DNA from: a bacterium | Lineage (GTDB): Bacteria; Patescibacteriota; Minisyncoccia; Phycocordibacterales; Phycocordibacteraceae | Direction: 5' to 3' | DNA: 6,484 bases | Assembly: GCA_021817685.1 (NCBI GenBank) | Contig: JAKAGD010000014.1 | Location: 1-6,484 of the forward strand | In this document: one piece after another, positions 1 to 5,679 of the stretch | Position numbering within the stretch: position 1 is the first letter of the stretch | Layout of the letters: every line of letters begins with the position of its first letter | Program-made: the position numbers and the translations under genes | Notes under the pieces: generated by a model | Seen by the model: the letters and a program-made list of their open reading frames with translations, nothing else | Told to the model about the DNA's origin: nothing | Database searches by the model: none

Positions 1-549
1 CGTTTCCACCCACGTCTCGCGGCGACCCTCTTCCGGTATCCATTTCGCGTACGTGCGCAGGTACACGAACTCGCCGAGCGCATTGCCTTCAAAATATTTC
101 TTGCTTTCTTCCGCGAGCTTCTTCACGTGCTCCGGTATTTCCACGTGCGCCGCGCGCAACTGAGCGCGCTTATCGCGGTACAGGATGTATGCCTTCGCCG
201 TCTTCACATAATCGTTGAGGATAAGGTACTTCTCCACCGAATCTTGCATGCCTTCCACGGTCGGGAGGAAGCTCTTGTACTTCTTTGCGAACCGTCCGAG
301 CTCGCCCGCCACTTGATGCGCCACCAGCACCGAGTCTTCTTGTGTGCCTTCGCCTGCTTCAGCCATTGCCTTCCATACCGCCGAGGAGATCTTGTCGAAA
401 TCGAACGGAACGAGTCGGCCGTCGCGCTTTTCAACCTGCGGTATCATCTCGCGGTAACGAAGCGTTTCTTTGGACGCCAACTTCTTCGAGACGGCGGGAG
501 CGGTCACGGCGGTCTTTGCGCGGGCGGAAACTTTGGCGGCTTTGGACAT
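1..549 (-). CDS. Adenosylcobalamin-dependent (class II) ribonucleoside-triphosphate reductase, N-terminal part
   Basis: Reduces ribonucleotides to deoxyribonucleotides for DNA synthesis using a B12-derived radical. Only the first 183 residues are visible; the gene continues past the left edge. Residues 39-132 look like an ATP-cone, the allosteric nucleotide-binding domain, with KRDGRLVPFDFDKI at 41-54 and YILYRDKRAQLR at 121-132. Residues 161-180 read FVYLRTYAKWIPEEGRRETW, which closely matches the start of the catalytic domain of Lactobacillus-type RTPR (YKRTYARWLPEKGR), pointing to class II rather than class I or III. Residues 1-30 are Lys/Ala-rich and probably disordered. The ATG at 549-547 is the first start after an in-frame TAG; no clear Shine-Dalgarno precedes it. 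The catalytic cysteines and B12-binding residues lie outside the window. Class is fairly sure, exact subgroup less so. Confidence 0.85.
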   Translation of the reverse strand, partial: MSKAAKVSARAKTAVTAPAVSKKLASKETLRYREMIPQVEKRDGRLVPFDFDKISSAVWKAMAEAGEGTQEDSVLVAHQVAGELGRFAKKYKSFLPTVEGMQDSVEKYLILNDYVKTAKAYILYRDKRAQLRAAHVEIPEHVKKLAEESKKYFEGNALGEFVYLRTYAKWIPEEGRRETWVET

Positions 550-632
550 GAGTACAGCGGTTACTAAAAACTAATAATCATTTCGTTACCGTAAGTTTAC
601 TCCCGCATCCGCGAAATGCTATGTGGACAGCG
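550..632. other. Intergenic gap upstream of the ribonucleotide reductase
   Basis: These 83 bases separate the DUF192 stop codon from the reductase start; both genes are on the minus strand. The half next to the reductase is AT-rich and may carry its promoter, but no convincing -35/-10 pair is visible. I see no NrdR-box palindrome, cobalamin riboswitch or terminator hairpin. Confidence 0.4.
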
Positions 633-1145
633 TTATTCCGAAACGGCTGGGATATTTTTCAACAGAAGCGGCGTGCCGGTTGCGACAGCGTGGGCGCGTG
701 CAAACCCCGCCGAGGTCTCTAGGACATAGCGCGCCGGCGCCGCCGGGTAAAAGACATTCGGATAGGAAGATGTGGCGACGTCATGCGAAATTGAGACAAC
801 GTGTCCTTGAGCGTCTAGCCAGAATATATCGAGCGGCACGAGCATATCCTTCATCCAGAAGCCGTATCTGCCGTCTTTTGGAAAGATAAAGAGCATACCG
901 TAGTCGTCCGGGATACTCACACGGCCGCCGAGACCTTTCTCGCGCGCCTCTTCGCTTAGAGCATAGTCGATCCTCAAGGACACGCCGCCGAATTCCGCAC
1001 GCGCCGGCGGCACAGCCGCCGGCGCTGGTGTCCTATAGAAAAAGGAAGCCGTGATGAGCGCCGCCAGAGCGATAAGGAGTCCGCTGTACGCACTTCGGGA
1101 CATGATGACTTTCACTGTATCACGCCGTTTGAAGAGGATTGACAT
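633..1145 (-). CDS. DUF192 family protein, exported or membrane-anchored
   Basis: A 170-residue protein of the DUF192 family, whose biochemical role is not established; members are usually small and exported. The family core is clear: a conserved EKGLGGR segment at 69-75, DYGMLF at 81-86, FWMKDMLVPLDI at 96-107 and YVLETSAG at 140-147. Residues 20-36 form a hydrophobic segment after a basic N-terminus (signal anchor or signal peptide), followed by a Pro/Ala linker at 39-50, so the domain should lie outside the membrane. Two starts are possible. The ATG at 1145 follows an AT-rich stretch and could be leaderless. The internal ATG at 1103 (residue 15) would give a more typical signal peptide, MSRSAYSGLLIALAAL. 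Neither has a good Shine-Dalgarno. Family confident; start uncertain. Confidence 0.85.
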   Translation of the reverse strand: MSILFKRRDTVKVIMSRSAYSGLLIALAALITASFFYRTPAPAAVPPARAEFGGVSLRIDYALSEEAREKGLGGRVSIPDDYGMLFIFPKDGRYGFWMKDMLVPLDIFWLDAQGHVVSISHDVATSSYPNVFYPAAPARYVLETSAGFARAHAVATGTPLLLKNIPAVSE

Positions 1146-1167
1146 ATTTAATAATCAATGTTTCTAT
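1139..1167 (+). promoter_or_regulatory. Possible promoter for the phosphatase-like gene
   Basis: A perfect TTGACA (1139-1144) is followed after 17 bp by TTCTAT (1162-1167), a poor -10 lacking the key A at its second position. It overlaps the start of the divergent DUF192 gene. The resulting leader of about 60 nt contains a small GC hairpin at 1193-1206 (CCGCC/GGCGG). The -35 match could be chance. Confidence 0.25.
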
Positions 1168-1221
1168 GGTAGTCGAAGTTGAACTTTCCGTGCCGCCCCC
1201 GGGCGGTCCATAAACGAAGCT

Positions 1222-1234
1222 TGAGGAGAAGCAT
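1222..1234 (+). promoter_or_regulatory. Shine-Dalgarno of the phosphatase-like gene
   Basis: TTGAGGAGAAGCAT directly precedes the ATG at 1235, with GAGGAG at good spacing. It is the only strong ribosome binding site in the window, and it both fixes this start and supports the plus-strand frame over the long antisense frame. Confidence 0.8.
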
Positions 1235-1900
1235 ATGCCAAGTCAAAATGTCGTGCGGCTCGCGCCGCGTGAACACGCCGTTCTCAATCCCGACGCAACC
1301 GTCTACATCATCAATGCCGGGGACGCCGACGGGCGCGGATTCGGGCTCTCGGAGCTCGGCAAAAAGCAGGCCGCACGGCTCGGGATCCATATCCAGAGCG
1401 CCGAGCTGCAGTTCGACCTGGTGGTTTGTCCGAACGACCCGCTGACGGCGCAGACTGCAAAGAAAGCGCTCGCCCATTGCCTCAGGGCGACATCGTGGCC
1501 GAAATACAGCGGCTGCGAATTCATCAACCCGAGGAACGAAGCGACGACGCGGGCGCTGCGCGATCTGGTGGAGCTCGCGAAAGCGAACCGTTCGATACAC
1601 CTGCCGCAGAAAGAAGGGTGGCCGGCAACGCTCTATGGCCGCTGCACGTACGAGCTGCGCAACACGCCGAACAGTTTCCTCGAGGGATTCAAGGACGAGA
1701 TACGCCGGGACACCCGCGCGCTTCCGGCAATCGGGAGCGTACAGCGCATCGCGTTCTTCAGCCGCGAAGTCGTCGGCAACATCGTCGCCGAGGCGCTGTT
1801 CCCGCAGTACAAGACCGAGATAGAGAAGATAGACCTCGGTCCGGGCGGCATCCTTCGCCTCTCGGCGGCCGGATGCCAGCACTTCCCGCTCCTCTACTGA
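1235..1900 (+). CDS. Histidine-phosphatase-like protein lacking the catalytic residues
   Basis: A 221-residue protein with the outline of the histidine phosphatase (phosphoglycerate mutase-like) superfamily. A beta strand VYII at 23-26 leads into the catalytic-loop position, then LSELGKKQAARLG at 38-50 matches the family's LSELGxxQAxxL helix. FDLVVCPNDPLTAQTA (60-75) sits where active members have a SPLxRAxQTA motif. IAFFSREVV at 172-180 sits where they have a VxHG motif. The RHG signature is replaced by NAG (27-29), the RA arginine by Leu70, and the second histidine by Arg177, so all four phosphate-pocket residues appear lost. It is probably a non-catalytic relative used for binding or structure; I do not know its role. 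There is no signal peptide, so it is likely cytosolic. It is intact, with a strong Shine-Dalgarno, and a terminator follows. The fold assignment rests on motif resemblance only. Confidence 0.65.
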   Translation: MPSQNVVRLAPREHAVLNPDATVYIINAGDADGRGFGLSELGKKQAARLGIHIQSAELQFDLVVCPNDPLTAQTAKKALAHCLRATSWPKYSGCEFINPRNEATTRALRDLVELAKANRSIHLPQKEGWPATLYGRCTYELRNTPNSFLEGFKDEIRRDTRALPAIGSVQRIAFFSREVVGNIVAEALFPQYKTEIEKIDLGPGGILRLSAAGCQHFPLLY

Positions 1901-1904
1901 GCGT

Positions 1905-1927
1905 CGGTCCGCTCCGGCGGACCGTTT
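1905..1927 (+). terminator. First hairpin after the phosphatase-like gene
   Basis: An 8-bp perfect stem CGGTCCGC/GCGGACCG (1905-1912 with 1917-1924) with loop TCCG begins 4 nt after the stop codon and is followed by only three T. It would be a weak terminator alone and may protect the mRNA 3' end or assist the stronger hairpin just downstream. Confidence 0.5.
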
Positions 1928-1984
1928 AGCCGCTTTCACTTCCCTGCGCGATGCGCGGCGGAAGTCGAGAGCGGCTTTTTATTT
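1928..1984 (+). terminator. Strong intrinsic terminator
   Basis: The outer stem AGCCGCT/AGCGGCT (1928-1934 with 1970-1976) encloses an inner stem ACTTCC/GGAAGT (1938-1943 with 1960-1965) and a GC-rich apex, followed by a TTTTTATTT tract. It ends the phosphatase-like transcript. An ATG inside it at 1951 is in frame with the next gene but unlikely to be used. Confidence 0.85.
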
Positions 1985-2001
1985 CTCCAGTGCTAAGCAA
2001 A

Positions 2002-2010
2002 TGGTACGAT
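2002..2010 (+). promoter_or_regulatory. Extended -10 promoter of the GH18-like gene
   Basis: TGGTACGAT fits an extended -10 (TGnTAnnaT); there is no recognisable -35. The hexamer ends 6 nt before the ATG at 2017, so transcription would start at or next to the start codon, giving a leaderless mRNA. The position between the upstream terminator and the gene supports a separate promoter. Confidence 0.5.
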
Positions 2011-2016
2011 AGTCAG

Positions 2017-3153
2017 ATGCGCCGTTCACTTATCATCGTCGTGTTTTTCATAGCGAGCCTCCCGGGCGCCGCACACGCCGCAACGAAAGCCGCATCGTTC
2101 GAAGTATCCGGATGGATACCCTACTGGCGTATGGCCACCGGCACGAATGATGTCCTGCCGCACTTGCACAATTTCACCTCCGTAATGCCCTTCGGCTACG
2201 TCGTCCAGAACGACGGCTCCCTTTATGACGCGTTCAACCTGAACGCCTCCTCTTCCACCTCGACGGCCAACATCCTTCGCGCCGCCGCCAAGGCCAGGAA
2301 CGTGCGAGTGGTGCCGACGGTGATGTGGAGCAACAGCGCGGCCATCAGCAATATATTGAGCTCCTACCCCAAGCGGCTGGCGCTCGAGGACGCCATCGCC
2401 AACCTCGTAAAAGAACAGGGGTTTGCCGGCATCGATATCGACTTCGAGAACAAGCCCGCCGAGACGCGCCCGTATTTTTCATTGTTCCTGAAAGGGCTCT
2501 ACGCGCGCATGGGGCAAAAATGGGTCTACTGCAGCATTGAGCCGCGCACGCCTCCCTCCTCGGCGTTCGACGTGATGCCGAAGAAATTCGATTATGCGAA
2601 CGATTACGTCGCCATCAATAAATACTGCGACCGCGTGCAGATCATGGCGTATGACCAGGGCGCGGTCGACCTCCGGCTTAACTCCGCCGCGAACTCCAAA
2701 CCCTACATCCCCGTCGCCGACATCGCCTGGGTGAAGAAGGTCGTCAATTACGCGGCGCAAACGATAGACAGAAAAAAGATCGTTATCGGCGTGCCGACGT
2801 ACGGCTACGAATACGACCTCATACCGCTCTCGCAACAAGGATACCGTTACGACCTCAACTGGGCGCTCAACCCGAGCTATGCGCTGGCCCTCGCCCGAGA
2901 ACTCGGCCTCACGCCGACGCGCAATAGCGCGGGCGAGATGAGCTTCGTCTACATGCCGACGACCACCCCCGCCATTGCCGGCGCCGCGGCCGCGTTCCCC
3001 GTCCCCACTCCGCGCATCGTGTGGTGGAGCGACGCGAGCGCTATCGCGGATAAGATACGGCTCGCGCGGACGCTCGGCGTCCGCGGCATCGCCATCTTCA
3101 AGCTCGACGGCGGCGAGGATCCGGGACTCTGGAACGTATTGCCGAAAAAATAA
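2017..3153 (+). CDS. Secreted glycoside hydrolase family 18-like protein (YaaH/SleL type)
   Basis: A 378-residue protein with a clear signal peptide, MRRSLIIVVFFIASLPGAAHA, probably cleaved after residue 21. The rest resembles a GH18 barrel of the spore-germination YaaH/SleL type, which in characterised members cleaves peptidoglycan or chitin-like glycans by substrate-assisted catalysis. Evidence: SGWIPYW at 31-37; GIDIDFE at 138-144, with the D-x-D-x-E core and Glu144 as presumed acid; VQIMAYDQ in mid-protein; IGVPTYGYEYD; and a C-terminal GIAIFKLDGGEDPG typical of YaaH-like proteins. The first Asp of the full DxxDxDxE motif is replaced (Ala137). No LysM or other wall-binding domain is present. 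The upstream in-frame ATG at 1951 lies inside a terminator and would bury the signal peptide, so I place the start at 2017. Exact substrate is unknown. Confidence 0.85.
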   Translation: MRRSLIIVVFFIASLPGAAHAATKAASFEVSGWIPYWRMATGTNDVLPHLHNFTSVMPFGYVVQNDGSLYDAFNLNASSSTSTANILRAAAKARNVRVVPTVMWSNSAAISNILSSYPKRLALEDAIANLVKEQGFAGIDIDFENKPAETRPYFSLFLKGLYARMGQKWVYCSIEPRTPPSSAFDVMPKKFDYANDYVAINKYCDRVQIMAYDQGAVDLRLNSAANSKPYIPVADIAWVKKVVNYAAQTIDRKKIVIGVPTYGYEYDLIPLSQQGYRYDLNWALNPSYALALARELGLTPTRNSAGEMSFVYMPTTTPAIAGAAAAFPVPTPRIVWWSDASAIADKIRLARTLGVRGIAIFKLDGGEDPGLWNVLPKK

Positions 3154-3212
3154 ACTGCGGAGACTTGCGATTACGCAACCTCACTTGGATTTTTACAGTC
3201 GCCTTGCTCCTT

Positions 3213-3240
3213 AAAAAATCTCGGCGGAGGCGGAGAGATT
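3213..3240 (-). terminator. Candidate intrinsic terminator for the tRNA-Ser transcript
   Basis: Read on the minus strand, AATCTC pairs with GAGATT (3240-3235 with 3222-3217) around a 12-nt loop, followed by TTTT. Most of the hairpin is the duplicated tRNA 3' end. It lies about 135 bp beyond the tRNA and would end the lemA-GGDEF-htpX-tRNA unit. The stem is short, so strength is uncertain. Confidence 0.5.
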
Positions 3241-3242
3241 CG
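3224..3242 (-). repeat. Direct copy of the tRNA-Ser 3' end
   Basis: Nineteen bases, on the minus strand CGAATCTCTCCGCCTCCGC, are identical to 3374-3392, the T-arm and acceptor end of tRNA-Ser, exactly 150 bp away. Identity stops on both sides at these limits. Copies of a tRNA 3' end are a hallmark of integration sites, but no integrase is present here. Confidence 0.85.
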
Positions 3243-3246
3243 GTCA

Positions 3247-3273
3247 CGCATAATTTCCTGCTGGAAATTTGCG
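3247..3273. repeat. AT-rich hairpin inside the repeat region
   Basis: CGCATAATTTCC and GGAAATTTGCG form an 11-bp stem with one bulged T (3251) around the loop TGCT. It is an island of AT in a GC-rich stretch and has no T tract, so it is not a terminator. Confidence 0.75.
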
Positions 3274-3304
3274 CTACCCCGCCTCGCGCTGCCGCGCTCC
3301 GGCT

Positions 3305-3330
3305 TTCGAATCTCCCGCATCTCTCGCAAT
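3305..3330 (+). repeat. Inverted, diverged copy of the tRNA-Ser 3' end
   Basis: On the plus strand this reads TTCGAATCTCCCGC then ATCTCTCGCAAT. It aligns, with small indels, to the minus-strand tRNA 3' end plus its first trailer bases (TTCGAATCTCTCCGCC then TCCGCAAT). It can pair with either the tRNA end or the distal direct copy. Confidence 0.65.
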
Positions 3331-3376
3331 GATGCTTCACGCAGCCATCTCCCAGATGGCTTTGTGAATCATTGCG
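3325..3376. repeat. Long imperfect palindrome abutting the tRNA 3' end
   Basis: CGCAATGAT (3325-3333) pairs with ATCATTGCG (3368-3376), TTCAC with GTGAA, and AGCCATCT (3343-3350) with AGATGGCT (3354-3361), around a 3-nt loop. Two 2-nt mismatched patches and a small offset interrupt it. The outer arm includes the discriminator and last acceptor base of the tRNA. In the tRNA precursor it would form a hairpin directly at the 3' cleavage site. Confidence 0.8.
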
Positions 3377-3461
3377 GAGGCGGAGAGATTCGAACTCTCG
3401 AGACCCTTTCGAGCCTGCCGCCTTTCCAAGGCGGTGCACTAGACCACTATGCGACGCCTCC
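3375..3461 (-). tRNA. tRNA-Ser(GGA)
   Basis: An 87-nt class II tRNA. The acceptor stem is GGAGGCG/CGCCTCC with discriminator G, as usual for serine. The D arm has GCA/TGC around a loop containing GGTC. The anticodon stem CCGCC/GGCGG has loop TTGGAAA, giving anticodon GGA (reads UCC/UCU). A long variable arm pairs GGCTC with GGGTC around GAAA, and the T arm is GAGAG-TTCGAAT-CTCTC. CCA is not encoded: the next bases are CAA, so it must be added enzymatically. The gene lies 32 nt after htpX on the same strand. Confidence 0.96.
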
Positions 3462-3472
3462 GTCGTGTATGT

Positions 3473-3481
3473 GTTATAGCA
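3473..3481 (-). promoter_or_regulatory. Extended -10 promoter for tRNA-Ser
   Basis: On the minus strand TGCTATAAC is an extended -10 (TGn plus TATAAC, five of six consensus bases). Its last base is 11 nt before the mature tRNA 5' end, implying a leader of a few nucleotides. No -35 is seen, and htpX coding sequence lies just upstream. Read-through from htpX may also contribute. Confidence 0.5.
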
Positions 3482-3493
3482 GAAAACTTTATT

Positions 3494-4396
3494 TTACGCC
3501 TGCGGCGCAAGAAGCGCCTTCACGCGGTCGGGGATGGGCGGGTGCGTTGAGAACAGCTTCTCTATCCAATTGCCGCTGCCCTCCCCCTTCGCGCCGAACG
3601 GGTCGCCGATGAACAGATGCGCGGTCGCAAGATTCGCGCTTTGCATCGGCGCGCTATAGCCGCCGATCTTCCGGAGCGCGGAAGCAAGTCCTTCCGGATA
3701 ACGCGTGAGCAGGGCGCCGGAAGCATCGGCCAGGTACTCGCGCCGGCGCGAAATGGCGAGCTGGATGAGCTTTGCGGCAACCGGCGCAAGCACGATGCCG
3801 ACAACGGCGAGCACCACAAGAAGCGCATTTCCGTTCTTATTGTCGCTGCTCCGTCCCCCGCCGAAATACGACATGCGCAGGAAGATATTCGCGATGATGG
3901 CGACGAATCCCGCGAGCACGACCGCAACCGTCATAAGCAGAATGTCGCGGTTCTTAATATGCGAGAGCTCGTGCGCGATGACACCCTCCAGTTCCGGCCG
4001 CGTCATCATGGCAAGGAGTCCGGTCGTCGCGCACACGACCGCATGTTTCTCGTCGCGGCCGGTGGCGAACGCGTTCGGCGCCGGATCGTCTATCACATAG
4101 AGCTTCGGCTTGGGCAGTCCCGCGGTGATGGCCAGGTTCTCGGTAACCGTATAGAAATCAAAGAATTCCTCGCGGCTTGCCGGATGCGCGCGGTTCAGCG
4201 AGAGCACGAGCGTATCGCTCGCCCAATATGCATAAAAGTTCGTCGCTACCGCGAAAAATACCGCGATATAGAGAATGGCGGGGTTGCCGTAGTACCAGGA
4301 AATCGCATAGCCCACGGCAATGACCACGACGAGGAACCCGAGGATGAGCGCCCAGGTCCGGCGGATGTTGCTTGAGCGTTGCTCGTAGAGATTCAT
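3494..4396 (-). CDS. htpX: HtpX-like membrane zinc metalloprotease (M48)
   Basis: A 300-residue integral membrane protease of family M48, which degrades misfolded or damaged membrane proteins. Zinc site: HELSH at 142-146, with Glu220 in SRRREYLAD as likely third ligand; FSTHPPIPDRV at 282-292 is the usual C-terminal family motif. Hydrophobic segments at about 14-32, 36-56, 151-172 and 190-214 match the four-segment HtpX layout, and NAFATG (108-113) is the conserved strand before the catalytic helix. Length is normal. The ATG overlaps the stop of the diguanylate cyclase gene (ATGA), implying translational coupling. lemA is the first gene of this unit, a common pairing with htpX-like genes. No terminator separates it from tRNA-Ser. 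Confidence 0.95.
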   Translation of the reverse strand: MNLYEQRSSNIRRTWALILGFLVVVIAVGYAISWYYGNPAILYIAVFFAVATNFYAYWASDTLVLSLNRAHPASREEFFDFYTVTENLAITAGLPKPKLYVIDDPAPNAFATGRDEKHAVVCATTGLLAMMTRPELEGVIAHELSHIKNRDILLMTVAVVLAGFVAIIANIFLRMSYFGGGRSSDNKNGNALLVVLAVVGIVLAPVAAKLIQLAISRRREYLADASGALLTRYPEGLASALRKIGGYSAPMQSANLATAHLFIGDPFGAKGEGSGNWIEKLFSTHPPIPDRVKALLAPQA

Positions 4397-5106
4397 GTCC
4401 CGCTTCTGTCCCTCATTTTCATGCGCTCTTCATACGCCGTCACCCGATTCCGCCCGGCTTCCTTTGAGACATACGCCGCGGCATCGGCCCGCTTCAGCAA
4501 GGTCTTTGGGTCGGCCGTGGTGGACGCATCCACCGTACATACGCCGAGGCTCGCGGTGACCCCGGACTCTCTAAGCTCGGAATCGTCGTTGAGCGCTGCC
4601 CGAAGTTTCTCCGCAACAAGCAGGGCCTGGTCCCTGTTCGTGTCCGGCATAAGCACGGCGAATTCGTCTCCGCCGAGGCGCGCAAGCATATCCGTCCTGC
4701 GGAGCGCGCCTTTTGCGAGCCGGACGACCCGTATCAGCACCTCATCACCCGCGTCGTGGCCGCGAGTATCGTTGACATCCTTGAAGTGGTCGAGATCGAC
4801 GAGGGCGATAGAGACTTCTTTGAGAATGTCCCGGTCGATCATTTTTAGTTCCTGTTCGAACTCGGTAAGAAAAGCCACGCGGCTGCTCGCTCCCGTCAGA
4901 GGATCCTCGATAACTTGCAATCTCAGAGCTTCGTTCTTCTTTTCCAGCTCCTTCTTTTCCCGCGCCGTTACCTCCCTATCCCACTCGTGGAGCCCGATTA
5001 TATTTCCCTGCATCCTGTTCTCCGCTTCGAGATTTTCCAACTCCTCCTCAAGCGCTCCCTCTTTCGGAGTTTGCGGACTGTACCCTTCCGAACCGGGGAA
5101 TCTCAT
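4393..5106 (-). CDS. GGDEF-domain diguanylate cyclase with N-terminal coiled coil
   Basis: A 237-residue soluble protein predicted to make cyclic di-GMP from two GTP. Residues 15-66 are rich in Glu, Lys and Leu in heptad-like order and probably form a dimerising coiled coil; there is no membrane segment or recognisable PAS, GAF or receiver domain. The GGDEF domain starts at DPLTGASSR (68-76), has DLDHFKDVND at 104-113, an intact GGDEF at 145-149, and ADAAAYVSKEAGRNRV at 207-222. RRTD at 136-139 sits five residues before GGDEF, the position of the RxxD inhibitory site, suggesting product feedback. It starts 5 nt after the lemA stop, and its stop overlaps the htpX start. What signal it senses is not visible. 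Confidence 0.93.
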   Translation of the reverse strand: MRFPGSEGYSPQTPKEGALEEELENLEAENRMQGNIIGLHEWDREVTAREKKELEKKNEALRLQVIEDPLTGASSRVAFLTEFEQELKMIDRDILKEVSIALVDLDHFKDVNDTRGHDAGDEVLIRVVRLAKGALRRTDMLARLGGDEFAVLMPDTNRDQALLVAEKLRAALNDDSELRESGVTASLGVCTVDASTTADPKTLLKRADAAAYVSKEAGRNRVTAYEERMKMRDRSGT

Positions 5107-5111
5107 GATGC

Positions 5112-5672
5112 CTAGAACTGCACCTTCACCGGCTCAGCGGCGGCGGCGTCCGCCGGACCGAGTTCAAAGAGATCCATGGCCTTGAAGCCGAAGCTCCCCG
5201 CGATGACGTTCCCCGGGAAAGATTGGAGCGCCGTGTTGAGCGTCATTACCGTCGTGTTGTAAAAGCGGCGCGCCGCCTGGATCTTGTCTTCGGTGTCGCC
5301 GAGCTCCCGCTGGAGCTGGAGGAAGTTCTGGTTCGCTTTCAGGTCCGGGTACGCCTCGGAGACGGCGAAGAGCGTCTTCAGTGCGCCCGTGAGCTGATTC
5401 TCTGCGGCGGCCTTGTCGGCGGGAGCTGATTCGCCCATTGCGGCGGCGCGCGCCTTCGTCACATTCTCGAACGCGGAGGACTCGTGCGCGGCATAGCCTT
5501 TGACGGTCTCTACGAGATTCGGGATGAGGTCATACCGGCGCTTGAGCTGCACCTGGATGTCGGCCCAGGCCTCTTTTGCCTGATTGACGAGCGTAATGAA
5601 CCGGTTATACGCGACTATCGCCCACAGCACGAGAACGGCGAGCACTATGAGTATGATGGTGGTTGTAGACAT
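5112..5672 (-). CDS. lemA: LemA family membrane protein
   Basis: A 186-residue protein with one N-terminal membrane segment (about 5-22) and a helical domain outside the membrane. Family marks are AYNRFITLVNQAKEAWADIQVQLKRRYDLIPNLVETVKGYAAHE (21-64, seen in pieces), a mid-region around AYPDLKANQNFLQLQRELGDTED, and RRFYNTTVMTLNTALQSFPGN at about 135-155. The length is typical. The molecular role of LemA is not firmly established; it often neighbours M48 proteases, as here. A longer in-frame start at 5726 would put 18 extra residues before the membrane segment and cross the promoter, so the ATG at 5672 is preferred. It is first of the lemA-GGDEF-htpX operon. Confidence 0.95.
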   Translation of the reverse strand: MSTTTIILIVLAVLVLWAIVAYNRFITLVNQAKEAWADIQVQLKRRYDLIPNLVETVKGYAAHESSAFENVTKARAAAMGESAPADKAAAENQLTGALKTLFAVSEAYPDLKANQNFLQLQRELGDTEDKIQAARRFYNTTVMTLNTALQSFPGNVIAGSFGFKAMDLFELGPADAAAAEPVKVQF

Positions 5673-5679
5673 ATGGGTA

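Larger units (their letters stand above)
3154..3374. other. Structured intergenic region between the GH18-like gene and tRNA-Ser
   Basis: No protein-coding gene is apparent. The GH18-proximal end has a small hairpin (TTGCG/CGCAA, 3165-3169 with 3174-3178) before an ATTTTT, a poor terminator for the plus-strand gene. The remainder is made of repeats and palindromes related to the tRNA 3' end, listed separately. Confidence 0.6.

Noticed and set aside
127..567. A 146-codon plus-strand frame antisense to the reductase
   Set aside because: The minus-strand frame matches the ATP-cone and RTPR motifs, and no start signal supports the plus-strand frame.
550..632. NrdR box or cobalamin riboswitch upstream of the reductase
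   Set aside because: No matching palindrome is visible and the gap is too short for a cobalamin riboswitch.
1148..1939. A 263-codon open frame on the minus strand
   Set aside because: It lies wholly antisense to the phosphatase-like gene, which has a strong Shine-Dalgarno and family motifs. The translation is Arg-rich without recognisable domains and it begins inside the terminator region; long antisense frames are expected at this GC content.
3159..3195. Intrinsic terminator of the GH18-like gene
   Set aside because: The stem is only 5 bp and the T run lies about 10 nt beyond it, so the geometry is poor.
3224..3392. Integrative element with att sites at tRNA-Ser
   Set aside because: Direct copies of the tRNA end are present, but only about 130 bp without an integrase or cargo lies between them. 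A classical integrated element is not supported; I report only the repeats.
3617..4375. A 252-codon plus-strand frame antisense to htpX
   Set aside because: The HtpX frame has the zinc motif and normal length; the antisense product is charged and lacks family features.
4379..5185. A 268-codon plus-strand frame antisense to the GGDEF gene
   Set aside because: Its product is a Ser/Arg/Phe-rich low-complexity sequence, typical of a reverse-strand shadow; the GGDEF frame is unambiguous.
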